Of a stretch of DNA of 28,379 nucleotides, positions 6,495-16,257 are shown piece by piece. Under the pieces are notes generated by a model, which saw only the letters and a list, made by a program, of their open reading frames with translations, had not been told where the DNA came from and searched no databases. The translations under genes and the position numbers were made by a program. Origin of the DNA: Thraustochytrium sp. TN22 (Eukaryota; Sar; Bigyra; Thraustochytrida; Thraustochytriidae); contig JABLUY010000353.1 in the NCBI GenBank assembly GCA_013306675.1, positions 1 to 28,379 of the forward strand, given 5' to 3'. Position 1 is the stretch's first letter; every line of letters begins with the position of its first letter.

Positions 6495-9400
6495 TTAGTG
6501 CACGAAGCGCTCGGCAATCTCCTCGTCCGCAAAGGGCGCATGGACAAAGAGAACACGCTCGAGATTCGCGGTGAGGTTCTCCATGAGGTCCTGGTAGCCC
6601 TCCATGTCGTGATGCGCTGCGGGGGAAGGGAGGTTGCAAATGACGAGCTCGGCCTCCTTGGAGTGCTCATACATGAGGCGTGCGTAGGTGCCAACAGCGC
6701 GGTCACGCGCCTCGTTCGGTGCGGGAGGCTTGGGCGCGTCGCCGTTTGCGGAGGCGTTCTGCGCCGGTTGCGCGAGGCTCGGGAAGACGTCCGAGAGCGA
6801 CCGTCCATGCGGTGCGGTCTCATGGGCCGCCGACGGCGACCTGGTGGGAAGGTCCGAGACGAGCTCCTCGTCCTCGTCGAGCATGGTCTCGCGCACGACG
6901 TGTTGCGTGAATGGATCAATCTGGATGACCTCGACGGAAGCCTTGACGCGCATGGAGTGGAGCATGCGCTCGACCTCGAGCGTGGCGCGCATGGTCCGCA
7001 AATCAGATAGCTCGGAGCCCTCAACGGGGGCAAAGACACGGATTCTGCAGCGGCGCCAGACGCGGTGGGCGCAGAGCAGGCGAGCAATGACCACGGGAAG
7101 GCCTCCGACCTTGAGGAGCCACCAAACGTCGATGGTGCCAGAGCGCGCGGCGAGGCGCGCCTTGCGGCGGCGCTTCCACTTGTTGTCGTAATGGAGCTCG
7201 GCTTCGGCCTGCGATTCGAGGTGCACGATGCCGTCCTCGGTGTCATCATCGTCAAAGTCGTTGAGCTCCTCGTCGTCCAGGTGGTCGTCGTCTGTGTCGT
7301 CATCGAGATCGTCGTCGTCGTCGTCGTCGTCCATCTCGTCGTCGTCGTCCACCTCGTCCTCGTGCGAGAAGGCCGACTCACGCTCGTCCCCATCGTTCTC
7401 GTGGTGATCGTCCTCGACCTCGCCGCCGCTACGTAGATTGGAGCTTGCGCGGCGCTGTTGCTCGATGTCGTCCGGGTTGGTGTGTTCCTCGGAGCTGTCG
7501 TACGTGCGCAGGTTCTTGCCGCTCTGCCACGGGTTGGTGAGCGTGCGATGCAGGCGGCCGCGCTTGCGGCGCTTGGCGCGGCGCTTCTTGCTGCTGCTCT
7601 TCTTCTTACGCGCGAGCTTGCGGGAGGCAGCCGCGTCGACGGGACCGGGCCCAAAGGCGGGCGGCTTGTTGGACTGCCCCGAGAGGAGATTGGTCTCGGA
7701 GAAAGCGACCGAATACTTGACGTCGGAGCTCTGGCGCGGTGCGCGGATAATGTCCGGGACGTCGCTCTCGCCTGCGTCCGAGTCGGCGTCGCCCTTGCCG
7801 TTGGTGGCGGCAGCAGCTGCAGCAGCGACGGCGGCCGTGACGCCCATGGCGGAGGTGGGCGTGGTGCTCGCCTTGCTGGAGCCCGGGCGCGCGCGCACGA
7901 CCGGGGCGGCGAGCTTGGCGCCGAGCGAGCCGGTGGTGCCGGCGCTGGCGCGCGAGTCAACGCGGGGGCGCTTCTTGCGCGAGGAGGCGGGCGACTTGAC
8001 GAGGTCGAGCGGGCGCGAGTCCTTGAGCACGACGACGATGCGCTTGGCGAGCGCGCTCTGGCGCACAACCTCGAGCAGGCGCGGGTTGGTCCAATTGAGG
8101 AGAACCATGTTGGGGCGCAGGTTGCCGAGCCCAATGGATTGCATCATGACCATGTAGGCGGCGCTGGAGTTGCACGAGGCCGGCACGACGGTCACATGCA
8201 CAAAGGCGCGCGCGTTGGTGGCGGTGATGAGCGCGTAGAGGCGGAGCTCCTTGAGCTGGCGGATGCGCTCGAGCGTATCGAGGTCGTCTTCGGCGCTCGC
8301 GCGGATGGTGCTGGCCACGACGGCGAGGCGCGGGAGCACGCCAGCGCCCGTGAGCTGGTTGGTGAGGTGCACCATCTTGACGTGGTCCTCGCGCAGCGCC
8401 GGATTGTCCGGGTCCTCAACCAGACAGAGCACCTGCGGGTCCCAGTGGGGGGGCTCGTCCGGGACGAGCGCCGCGTCCTCCTGCACGGCGCGCAGCACGC
8501 GCTCCGTGGAGGCGTGCGGGCCGACGGCGATGAGCGTGCGGCGCAGGCGCTCGATGATGTCGCGGTGGTCCACGAAGTGATCGGCGAGAATGTGATCGAG
8601 CGCGCGGCCCTGCGCGAGCGCGCGCGTGCCGAGCCCCTTGCGGCGCGGCTCCTCCACGACGCGCGCCAGCACTAGCAGGATGACGGAGAGCGTGATGGTG
8701 ACGACGGCCTGGATCCAGGAGATGTAAAACATGAGCACGACCGTGGTGACGAGGCCGAGCGCCGCTGCGGCCCAGTGGTAGTATACAAAGGTGGGGCGCC
8801 AGGACGGGTGGCGCTGGATTTCATTGAGCAGGAGAGCCAGGTGCATCTGGGCGTAGGCCTGCAAAAAGAACATGGTGACGACCGTGGCGAGGTCCTCAAA
8901 GTAGGCGCTGGGCACAAAGAGGAGGAAGAAGTTGACTGGCAGGCTCACCATCATGATGGCGTGGCGGGGCTGGCCGCGGCTGTCCTGCTTGTGCAGGCCG
9001 AGGCGCGGCAAGAAGGAGAAGAGGCCGTCCGCTGCGACGTTCTGCAAGATGGTGGGGCCAATTTCGAGAAGCTCGACGCAGGCGCCCAAACCGACGGCCA
9101 CCGTGGCGATGAGCGCAATGTACTGCGTGGGCCAGGCCAGACGGTCGAAGAGCAGAAAATCCACCTTGAGCAGCTCACGCTCCGCCACGGCCGCCAGCAG
9201 CAGAAAGAAGATGATGTACACCGTGAAGCTGGTGAGGATGGCGCCGCCCGTGCCGCGGATGATGCTGCGGTCGGGCGTCTCCAGGTCGGCGGCCTTGTTG
9301 GCGCCCTGGAAGATACCGAGGAACATGGGGAAGATGATGGAGAGCGCGGCGGCCGGGTCTCGCGTCGAGTTCTCCTCCACCATGACATCGGTGACGCCGA

Positions 9401-10505
9401 ACTCGGACAGGAGCGTCTCCTCGCTGAAGCGGGGCAGCGAGAAATCCGGCATGGCGTTGTTCCAAAAGGTGGTGCGGTTGAGGCCCGTGAAGCCCGGCAC
9501 GTCGCCCACCGCGCCGGTCCAGCCGGTGAGCGTGAGGAAGACGCCGAGGAAGCCGAGGCAAAAGGTGGCGATGACGCCCACCAAAATGACCGTGGCCATC
9601 ACGTGCACCACGCCCAGGTGGCGCGTGCGCACAAACGCCAGCACGAAGAGAATCGGCGTGCCAAGCGCCAGCTGGTCCGTGTAGGGCGTGGCAGTGACGC
9701 TCATGCCGTCGTAGGATTCGGAGCCAGCCAGAATATAGCCAATGGCCTGCACCGCACCGAGCAACTCGACCGAGGCCATGGTGGTCATGCCAAAGTAGTA
9801 CAGCAGGCAGATGACGCCGGCCATGTCGGAGCCGAGGTTGCGCTTGAGAATTCCGAACGAGCCGCCCGAGTAGTTGGTCGAGTTGCTCAATACAGTGCAG
9901 AGCGAGATGGTCGTGAGGATCTGCGCGCCGGCCGCCAGAACCACAAAGCCCACGCTCATGGCCCAGCCCGTGTAGGCAACGATGACGCCGAAGCGGATGA
10001 AGATCAGCACGCCCCACATGCTCGCCACCACCGGGATGTAGACGCCCATGAAGGTGCCCTGCTTCTTCTTCTTCTTCTTGGGGTGTGCGATCGCCCTGGG
10101 CTTGTGCTGGCTCATGCTCGAGCCCTGTCGCTCGCGCTTGCCATGCACCGGGTCCCACGACTTGCTGCCCACGCGCTCGCGCACCTCATAGACCCCATTA
10201 TTCGTGCTCGTCTGCTCGTCGCACTGCAGGAGCAGCGTCGACTCGGGCCGCCCAGACTCCTCGTCCCAGCTCAGCACGGGCGCCTGGTGCCGTGTGCGCG
10301 AGGTTGCCACGGTGCCGAAGAGCGCTGACAGCGCCGACCGCTGCACGCTCGCGGCCGCGGCAGCCTCCTCTCGAGATGACGTGTCGCGCGCGCCTAGCCG
10401 GGAGCGCAGCTCCTGCTGCCACGGCGCCGCGCCTCCTCCTCCTCCTCCTCCTCGTACATCCTGAACGCCATGCTGCACGGCCGAGTCTTCCGGACCCGGC
10501 AGCAT
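6495..10505 (-). CDS. SLC12-family cation-chloride cotransporter (KCC-like)
   Basis: A 1336-residue intronless frame. Residues 1-145 are a cytosolic N-terminus ending in a lysine run. The transporter core (about 150-620) has roughly 12 hydrophobic helices; the first reads GVYIPVVASMWGVLIFIRFG, and IFPMFLGIFQGANKAADLE with TPDRSI (391-415) matches the family stretch in transmembrane segment 6. The C-terminal cytosolic domain follows: WDPQVLCLV (688-696), then at about 1108-1160 NKWKRRRKAR, GTIDVWWLLKVGGLP and RRCRIRVF, and a closing ELVICNLPSP...RVLFVHAP (1286-1323). These C-terminal motifs are typical of K-Cl and Na-K-Cl cotransporters. They move Cl- with K+ and/or Na+ across the plasma or vacuolar membrane for volume and osmotic control. 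An insert of about 260 residues (840-1105) with a basic patch and a poly-aspartate run splits the C-terminal domain. Ion preference cannot be fixed by eye; KCC-like is a leaning. The first ATG is used; a later Met at 131 is an alternative. Confidence 0.93.
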   Translation of the reverse strand: MLPGPEDSAVQHGVQDVRGGGGGGGAAPWQQELRSRLGARDTSSREEAAAAASVQRSALSALFGTVATSRTRHQAPVLSWDEESGRPESTLLLQCDEQTSTNNGVYEVRERVGSKSWDPVHGKRERQGSSMSQHKPRAIAHPKKKKKKQGTFMGVYIPVVASMWGVLIFIRFGVIVAYTGWAMSVGFVVLAAGAQILTTISLCTVLSNSTNYSGGSFGILKRNLGSDMAGVICLLYYFGMTTMASVELLGAVQAIGYILAGSESYDGMSVTATPYTDQLALGTPILFVLAFVRTRHLGVVHVMATVILVGVIATFCLGFLGVFLTLTGWTGAVGDVPGFTGLNRTTFWNNAMPDFSLPRFSEETLLSEFGVTDVMVEENSTRDPAAALSIIFPMFLGIFQGANKAADLETPDRSIIRGTGGAILTSFTVYIIFFLLLAAVAERELLKVDFLLFDRLAWPTQYIALIATVAVGLGACVELLEIGPTILQNVAADGLFSFLPRLGLHKQDSRGQPRHAIMMVSLPVNFFLLFVPSAYFEDLATVVTMFFLQAYAQMHLALLLNEIQRHPSWRPTFVYYHWAAAALGLVTTVVLMFYISWIQAVVTITLSVILLVLARVVEEPRRKGLGTRALAQGRALDHILADHFVDHRDIIERLRRTLIAVGPHASTERVLRAVQEDAALVPDEPPHWDPQVLCLVEDPDNPALREDHVKMVHLTNQLTGAGVLPRLAVVASTIRASAEDDLDTLERIRQLKELRLYALITATNARAFVHVTVVPASCNSSAAYMVMMQSIGLGNLRPNMVLLNWTNPRLLEVVRQSALAKRIVVVLKDSRPLDLVKSPASSRKKRPRVDSRASAGTTGSLGAKLAAPVVRARPGSSKASTTPTSAMGVTAAVAAAAAAATNGKGDADSDAGESDVPDIIRAPRQSSDVKYSVAFSETNLLSGQSNKPPAFGPGPVDAAASRKLARKKKSSSKKRRAKRRKRGRLHRTLTNPWQSGKNLRTYDSSEEHTNPDDIEQQRRASSNLRSGGEVEDDHHENDGDERESAFSHEDEVDDDDEMDDDDDDDDLDDDTDDDHLDDEELNDFDDDDTEDGIVHLESQAEAELHYDNKWKRRRKARLAARSGTIDVWWLLKVGGLPVVIARLLCAHRVWRRCRIRVFAPVEGSELSDLRTMRATLEVERMLHSMRVKASVEVIQIDPFTQHVVRETMLDEDEELVSDLPTRSPSAAHETAPHGRSLSDVFPSLAQPAQNASANGDAPKPPAPNEARDRAVGTYARLMYEHSKEAELVICNLPSPAAHHDMEGYQDLMENLTANLERVLFVHAPFADEEIAERFVH

Positions 10506-10895
10506 TCTTTCTGCCCTCCGCTGCCTGTCGCGCGCTAAGGGCGGGGCGAGGCACTGCCTGCGCTGCCTGCTGCGCGCCCGCCGCGCGCGCGCGCTAGCGC
10601 CGGGCTACTACGCCGCGGCCTCGCGCGGGTTTGGCTGGAAGGATGACGAAAGGAGGGAGGAGGGACCTGGGGATGCCGCGCGCGCCTCGAGCTAGCTCGC
10701 TCGCTCGCTCAGCTCGTGGCCAGGTATCCGCACGGTGACGCGTGGCCGGCGCACGGACTGCTCAAGCTCACCCGCCGTGGCTGCTGGCGCAGGTACGCCA
10801 CCGTGACGCCGCGCTCACTCTCAGGGAGGCAGACCGCCGCCGCCGCTGCCCCTGCCGCGCGCCGCGCTCGCAGCAGCCGCGCCTCCGCGCAGTCC

Positions 10896-10917
10896 CTGGC
10901 GCCAGGTCTGGCGCCAG
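10896..10917. repeat. Two CTGGCGCCAG palindromes spaced 12 bp
   Basis: Perfect 10-bp palindromes at 10896-10905 and 10908-10917, about 390 bp upstream of the SLC12 start codon. A 12-bp centre-to-centre spacing is close to one helical turn, as expected for paired binding of a dimeric DNA-binding protein. The core TGGCGCCA resembles E2F-type sites, but this is only sequence similarity. Confidence 0.45.
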
Positions 10918-11042
10918 GCCTGGCGGGCTCTCGCGCGGCGCGCACTGCAAGCGGCGCAACCAACCTCAGGCTGGTTGACGCGCGCGCGAGGGCGGCTTGC
11001 CGGGTTGCCGCTCTGCGGTCAGACTGCGGACTGCGCAGCGCT

Positions 11043-11046
<4 letters not shown>

Positions 11047-11078
<32 letters not shown>
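11047..11078. repeat. (TC)16 dinucleotide tract
   Basis: Sixteen perfect TC units, flanked by further CT-rich sequence from 11039 to 11087. About 540 bp upstream of the SLC12 start codon; on the coding strand it is a GA tract. Confidence 0.9.
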
Positions 11079-11081
<3 letters not shown>

Positions 11082-12631
11082 CTCTCGGCCCGCCTGCGCG
11101 CCGCCCGCCGCCGCCTTCCTGCTCGACTTCTTCGCCACCGCTACTACCTGCGCGGCTGCGCCGCTCCGGGCGCGGGAGCAGGTCGCGCCGCGCCGCGCCA
11201 CGCGCCGCGCGCCGCACCGCGTGCCAGGGCCGCCGACGAGCGCGGCGCCGCGGGCGGTGGCGGGCAAGCCTGCCCGTGGGGCTGCGAGCGCGTGGGGTTG
11301 CGGGTTTGTAATTTTTTGAATTGAATTTGAATTTGCCTTGGGGCTGGCAGCGCAGGTCAAATTCGAAAAGGGGGGAGGCCGCGCCGCCGCGCCGGGCCTG
11401 CGCGGTCACGCTGGCGGCGGAGGCGGCGAGCTCACGGCCCTCGCAGCCGCTCGTGGCAGCGGCGGAAGATCTCGCGCACGCAGGCTGTGCAGACGGTGCA
11501 GTGCACCGGGCTCGGCTTACGCACGGCCGGACCGCGTCATGGGGACGGCGAGGTGAGCAAGGCGGCCGCTCTGGAGGCACACCAGCAGCTCAGTCATCAG
11601 CTCTCGGCGCATCAGCCCTCGGCGCTCTCGCGGCGCCGGGGCGAGCGTCGGCATCGCCGACCTCTCCACGTACAAGCGGCGGCGAAAGGGAGGCGGCGAC
11701 TCGGACCGTACGGACCTGGTTGCTGGTTCCTTTCAGAGCCCCGGCTGCCCTTACCCAGGCTGCTCGCCCGGGAAGCCGGAAGCAGCGACGTACAAGGACC
11801 TGCGGATTTGCTTACCACCATGATCAAAGGAAACACCAAGCCTGCCACTGGCAAGAGCAAGCCTGTTGAGAGCTCGCAAGAAAAGCTTTGGAGTAACAAA
11901 GGCAGGCCCTGTCACGGCGCGAACGTCCGGCCAGCCAAGCCCGAGCGCAAGGTCCTCGCGCTGCTTGCGGACCCTTCGGTCCCGCGGGCTCGAGTCGGCC
12001 GGGCTCCCTGCAAGGCTTGTGCAAGCTGCGCGGCGGCTCGGACAACGTTGCGCTGGTGCGCTGAGGCGCTGCGGCTGAGCAGCAGCGCGGCTGCCAGTGC
12101 CGTGCTCGCTGCTCAGCTGCCGACAGCTAGCTAGCTAGCTTCGAGGCAGTGACTGGGCTTGCTTGATTGACTCGGAGCACGACAGCCCGCCCGTTGGTGA
12201 CCGACGCTGGTGCGCAAGCAAGCCCGGGCCAGCGACGGCCGCTGTGGGGCCGGCGCGGCGCCACGGAGGCGGCGGCTTGCTGCTCGCTTAGCTGGGATGA
12301 GCGGCGAGGCACACAACTTGAAGTCTGGCAGTGCCGCAGCAAAACGACAGCGTAACGCAAGTGGACGGCGCGTCGCGCGCGAACTTGAAGACTGCTGGCA
12401 GTGCCTTCCGCGCTGCGACGAAATTTGCAGCCATGCCATGCTGCCATGGCCAATGTTTTGGTCGTACCGGAGCCGGGACATGGCCACCAAGGGGTACTTT
12501 TACCCACCCCGTCAGCACGACGTGCCTGGCCCTGCGGTCCAGCTTGGACAGGCCGTCCGCTCGCGTTGCATCACAGGTGAAGGTGGCGGTGGTACCTGGT
12601 ACCCGGGTATACCACCAACCAACCATGGGGT

Positions 12632-12780
12632 AGCAGCAGCAGCACCAGCACCAGCAGCAGCAGCACCAGCACCAGCACCAGCACCAGCAGCACCAGCACC
12701 AGCACCAGCACCAGCACCAGCAGCACCAGCACCAGCAGCACCAGCACCAGCAGCACCAGCACCAGCAGCACCAGCAGCAC
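12632..12780. repeat. CAG/CAC 15-bp-type tandem tract
   Basis: About 149 bp made only of CAG and CAC triplets with ACC/AGC phase; the right part repeats a 15-bp unit CAGCAGCACCAGCAC about three times in a row (from about 12718). It ends 46 bp past the C2/PH gene stop codon on the minus strand, so it would be in that gene's 3' UTR as a GTGCTG-rich sequence. A plus-strand frame across it encodes Ala/Pro repeats and is not taken as a gene. Confidence 0.85.
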
Positions 12781-12826
12781 AATTTACTTAGTTCACGTCA
12801 CGCCACGGTGCAGCCAGGGCATAGAT

Positions 12827-15382
12827 TCAGTCAAATTCCTCATAAGGGATCTCGTGGTCGCGAATGGCACGAATCCACTTGCGCAGGCGAACAACAAAGA
12901 GACCCGGAGGCGGATTCTCGGGCTCGCGGAGGCGCACCACGTGAGACTCCTCCTGCACGTTGAGGACGAGCTCATTGGCCGACTTGACGTAGACGGCAGC
13001 GTAGACGGTGTCGAGGCTGAGCTTGTAAGTAAGGCTGTAGGTGACGCCCTTGGGCGGCTGCTGGTGCTTGCGGTAGAAGATGGTGTCGCCCTTGAGCTCA
13101 AAGTACTTGGTCTTGAAGTTGCCGCGGCGGCGCGTGACGGCGGCCATCTCGGTGTTGGAGACGTCGCCAGAGACCTTGACCGCGCAGCGGTCGAGGTGGC
13201 CGGAGAGCTCGACGTGGTCCGAGAGGAAGTCGCCGTCGTCAGCGTCCACCGGGTTTTTGAACTGGCGGCGGTTGCGGCGGTTCTGCGTCATGTTCTGGTG
13301 CAGAACGTGCAGGCCCGTCTTGGCGAAGCGCGCGACGCCCTTGATCTGCGTCCCGCGCAGCGGGACGATCGCCTTGTCGAAGTCGCCGCGCAGCAAGTTG
13401 CGGAACTTGTGGCCAAAATTCCAGACGCCGCCCGAGAGGATCTGCGCGATGGCGCTGCCGAGGCGGCCGCTGCGCGCGGCGCTGGTGAGCACGCCAACGA
13501 AAAAGCCAACAAAGGCGTCGTAGCAGGTGATGCCCTCGTCGCCGTTGCGCGGGCGGAACTGCTTGCGCATCTCGAGAAAAGGCAGCTTGACAGCGTCTGC
13601 GCCGTCGACGCTGCTGTTGCTGAGCACGAGTTGCTCCGGCACGCCCTTGTAGCCGCGGAAGAGGTCCTGCACGTAGAACTTGGTGTCGCGCACGGTAAAG
13701 CGACGAATGTCAAAGTCAAAGGGCTCGTGGCTGAGCCAGTCGCGGAAGCGCGCCCAGTCGCCGAAGCGCAGCTGGTCCTCCTTGGAGTGCTGCGAGAGCT
13801 GCTCGAGCGCCGTATACTGGCGCGGCGGCGTGTACGGGTTCTCCAGCTCGTCCTCCGGCACGTAGCTCCAGAGGATCTCCACCTGCAGCTGGCCGCAGAG
13901 GCCCATCTTCTTCCACTTGCGCGTGGCGAGCGGGATCCAGCCCTCGAAGCCGCACGCGTTGTCCGCGCGCTTGCGACTGCCGTAGCGGTACGCCTTGAAG
14001 TCCTTTTCGTAGTGCCAGTTGAACTTGGGGTCCGTCACCAGGTACTTGGCCGTCATGGCCCAGTGCCCAATGAGCGCCGCCTGGCTGCCCTCGGGCGAGT
14101 CGCGGTCGTAGACCGCCAGGTCGATGACCGTCGAGGCGTCATCCACGTGCAGCGTCAGCGTCTCGTTCCACATCGGGTTCAACGTCGTGGTCTGCGTGTG
14201 TGTGATCATGGACTGCCGCCGGCACGTCACGCTCACGTACGGGTCGCACGTCTTCTTGAGTCGGTGCGGCGCCAGGTTCTTGGCGCGAATGATGCGCACG
14301 TGCAGTTGGTTCGGGAAGGGCGCGCTCGAGCCGATCACCTTGCGCACGTCACCATCGGCCAAGATGCGCGTGAACTCGTTGATGTTGAACTTCCCGTTGA
14401 ACATTTGGAAGTTGCACATGGCGTTCGTCACCTCGACGTGATTGAAGTCCACCTTCATGTACCGCTCAAAGTCCGGCACCTTGCTCAGCGGCACCTTCAC
14501 CTTGCGCCGCAGCACAAGGTTGCGCAGGTGGGCAAACGGGATCGACCCCTCCATGTCCAGCCTCTCACATGTGAGAAACCACTCGAACGGAAACCCAGGC
14601 GGGTTGCCGAAGGCTGCGTCCTGCACCACGACTCGCACCACCAGGTGCCAGTCCTTGATCCACGGCACGATCGACAGCGTCCCAACCTTGAACGGAAAGT
14701 TGTTGAGTGGCCCGAAGCGCCGCATCATGAAGGCAAAGGTCGCGCCCAGAAAGGCCGGCGTTGACAGCCACACGTACACCAGCAGCGGCAGAAACAGCCA
14801 CTGGCCCACCAGCGCGTATGGCACCTGCGGCAGCAGGTTCACGGCCAGCGCCGGCACGCCCAGCAACAGCAGCACCGTCAGGCTCATGGCGCCGCCGCCC
14901 ACGCCGGCCAGCGCGTGCGTGCCAAACCACCCGCGCCGCTTGCGCCGCACCAGGTCATCGGCCTGCTCGTCGTTCAGCAGGTCGTCGTCGTCGTCGTCCG
15001 ACATCTCCGCCATCAGCAGCTCATGCTCCTCGATCGTCGAGTCGCCGGCCAGCTCCACAGACGCGCGCTTGCCGCGCCGCCAGCTTGTGCGCTGCTTTGA
15101 GTCGCGCCGCCCGCCGCCGCCGCCGCCGCCACCGCGCCGCGCGCTCGTCGTCATGCGGTGGTTGCCGGCCTGCTCCGGCACCACAATCCCGGACGGGATG
15201 TCCTCTGCCTCCGCGCTCATCCCGCCATCCTCCTCCTCCTCCTCCTCCTCCTCCTCGCTCGACTCGCCCAGCAGGCTCTCGCCTTCGAGGTACCCGGCCG
15301 GGTTCACTGCCTCAAACTCGGACTCCTCGCGCTCGCCGTACACGTCCTCGTACCGCACCTCGCTCGCGCCCATGCGCACCAT
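12827..15382 (-). CDS. Membrane protein with AsmA-like (NPPGF) segment, C2 domain and PH-like domain
   Basis: An 851-residue intronless frame. Residues 1-150 are acidic and disordered (poly-Glu about 43-51, poly-Gly 84-91, poly-Asp 129-134). Two hydrophobic segments follow, about 160-186 and 190-217, probably a hairpin or two-pass anchor. Residues about 226-345 have alternating strands with FGNPPGFPFEWF (258-269) and later KVDFNHVEV and GKFNINEFTRIL; this pattern resembles the repeating beta-groove segments of AsmA-like proteins. A C2 domain starts near 358 (LHVRIIRAKNLAP) with CDPYVSV (D380), NPMWNE and YDRD (D426, D428); the first loop aspartate seems to be missing, so calcium binding may be weak. 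Residues about 722-846 look like a PH domain ending in a helix with W836. Anchor plus lipid-binding plus C2 plus PH suits a lipid-handling protein at membrane contacts, comparable in layout to extended synaptotagmins and Nvj2, but that role is inferred. Its 5' end is head-to-head with the tail-anchored gene. Confidence 0.8.
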   Translation of the reverse strand: MVRMGASEVRYEDVYGEREESEFEAVNPAGYLEGESLLGESSEEEEEEEEEDGGMSAEAEDIPSGIVVPEQAGNHRMTTSARRGGGGGGGGRRDSKQRTSWRRGKRASVELAGDSTIEEHELLMAEMSDDDDDDLLNDEQADDLVRRKRRGWFGTHALAGVGGGAMSLTVLLLLGVPALAVNLLPQVPYALVGQWLFLPLLVYVWLSTPAFLGATFAFMMRRFGPLNNFPFKVGTLSIVPWIKDWHLVVRVVVQDAAFGNPPGFPFEWFLTCERLDMEGSIPFAHLRNLVLRRKVKVPLSKVPDFERYMKVDFNHVEVTNAMCNFQMFNGKFNINEFTRILADGDVRKVIGSSAPFPNQLHVRIIRAKNLAPHRLKKTCDPYVSVTCRRQSMITHTQTTTLNPMWNETLTLHVDDASTVIDLAVYDRDSPEGSQAALIGHWAMTAKYLVTDPKFNWHYEKDFKAYRYGSRKRADNACGFEGWIPLATRKWKKMGLCGQLQVEILWSYVPEDELENPYTPPRQYTALEQLSQHSKEDQLRFGDWARFRDWLSHEPFDFDIRRFTVRDTKFYVQDLFRGYKGVPEQLVLSNSSVDGADAVKLPFLEMRKQFRPRNGDEGITCYDAFVGFFVGVLTSAARSGRLGSAIAQILSGGVWNFGHKFRNLLRGDFDKAIVPLRGTQIKGVARFAKTGLHVLHQNMTQNRRNRRQFKNPVDADDGDFLSDHVELSGHLDRCAVKVSGDVSNTEMAAVTRRRGNFKTKYFELKGDTIFYRKHQQPPKGVTYSLTYKLSLDTVYAAVYVKSANELVLNVQEESHVVRLREPENPPPGLFVVRLRKWIRAIRDHEIPYEEFD

Positions 15383-16223
15383 CGCGCCTGCGCGCCCGCC
15401 GCGCCTGCCGGGCCGCCGCGTCCGCCGCGCCCGCCGCGCGCGCCGCGCCGCGCGACTACTTCCCGCGCACGAGCATGCGCTTTTGCACGCAGCCTTCTGT
15501 CACAGACTGTCATCAGTGTTCGAGTCGAGAACGAGCGAGAGAGAGAGGGACTCGGATAGTTAAGCGCTGCCACGCGCGTGCCGCCTGGCCGCCGTGCGTC
15601 GCGCGCTGTACTACTGCAGTACGCCGTACGAAGCGGCCTCCGACCAAGTCGCGCGCGGCGCGCGGCCGAGGTCGCTCGGCTCGGACCCGGACTCGCGACT
15701 CGGACAGCGCTGCGCTCGAGGGTGCTGCGTGCGCCGTGCGAGCTTGCCAGGCCTGCGGACGAGCGAGCGAGCGCTTCTCGCAGGCTTGGTGCAGTGCGGC
15801 CAAGTGCGAGACGGCGGCGCTCAAGACTTGCGGAGGCCTGACGGCGAGGCTGATCAGACGAAGAGAGCCTGAGGGAGAGCCTGGCTGAGTCAGTGACAGA
15901 CAGGCAGGCGCTGACTGTGAGTGACATGACATTGTGCTGACTTGGGCTGGCAGAGTCTCAGCTGCTACGCTGCGCTGAGATGAAGACAGACAACGAGATC
16001 TTGACGCTGGCATGACCAGCTAATTAGCTAGCTAGCTGCACGAGCTGAGAATGATTTCGCTTCGCTTGCGTCGCCATGCCTCGCTTGCGTCGCGCAAAGT
16101 TGAAGCTGTAGCGCCTTTGTTTCGATGTGACCTCTCAACGAGGCTCGCGTCGAGGAAGAGGCTCGTCAAAGCAAAAAAGCCCACGACGACCGTGACGACG
16201 GGCAAAGCGCCGCAGCAGCAACA

Positions 16224-16257
<34 letters not shown>

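Larger units (their letters stand above)
10506..12826. other. Gene-free region with simple repeats, 2.3 kb
   Basis: The stretch separates the 5' end of the SLC12 gene from the 3' end of the C2/PH gene. It contains twin CTGGCGCCAG palindromes (10896-10917), a (TC)16 tract (11047-11078), an AT-richer island at about 11310-11335 (GAATTGAATTTGAATTTG), a GCTA cluster at 12126-12140, two copies of TGGCAGTGCC near 12327 and 12397, and the CAG/CAC tract at 12632-12780. Frames of 100-215 codons exist on the plus strand, but they are R/A/P/S-rich with no recognisable domain. The part nearest 10506 should hold the SLC12 promoter; the part nearest 12826 the 3' UTR of the C2/PH gene. Confidence 0.5.

Noticed and set aside
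6488-8134. Long Ser/Arg/Thr-rich minus-strand frame inside the SLC12 gene
   Set aside because: Overlaps the clear SLC12 frame on the same strand in another phase; composition is that of a GC-rich shadow.
8775-10328. 517-codon plus-strand frame opposite the SLC12 membrane domain
   Set aside because: Antisense shadow of the transporter core; no family features.
11487-12134. 215-codon plus-strand frame in the 10.5-12.8 kb spacer
   Set aside because: R/A/S-rich, no recognisable domain, no convincing start context; kept only as part of a gene-free region.
12210-12791. 193-codon plus-strand frame ending in Ala/Pro repeats
   Set aside because: The tail is the CAG/CAC simple repeat; the first part has no homologous features and lies in the C2/PH 3' region.
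10506-12826. tRNA or small RNA genes in the long spacers
   Set aside because: I looked for GGTTCGANTCC-type B boxes and acceptor stems by eye in this and the 19.2-23 kb spacer and found none convincing; a covariance search (tRNAscan, Rfam) would settle it.
12854-14764. 636-codon plus-strand frame
   Set aside because: Antisense shadow of the C2/PH gene; rich in R, A, L, V, H in the pattern of reversed codons.
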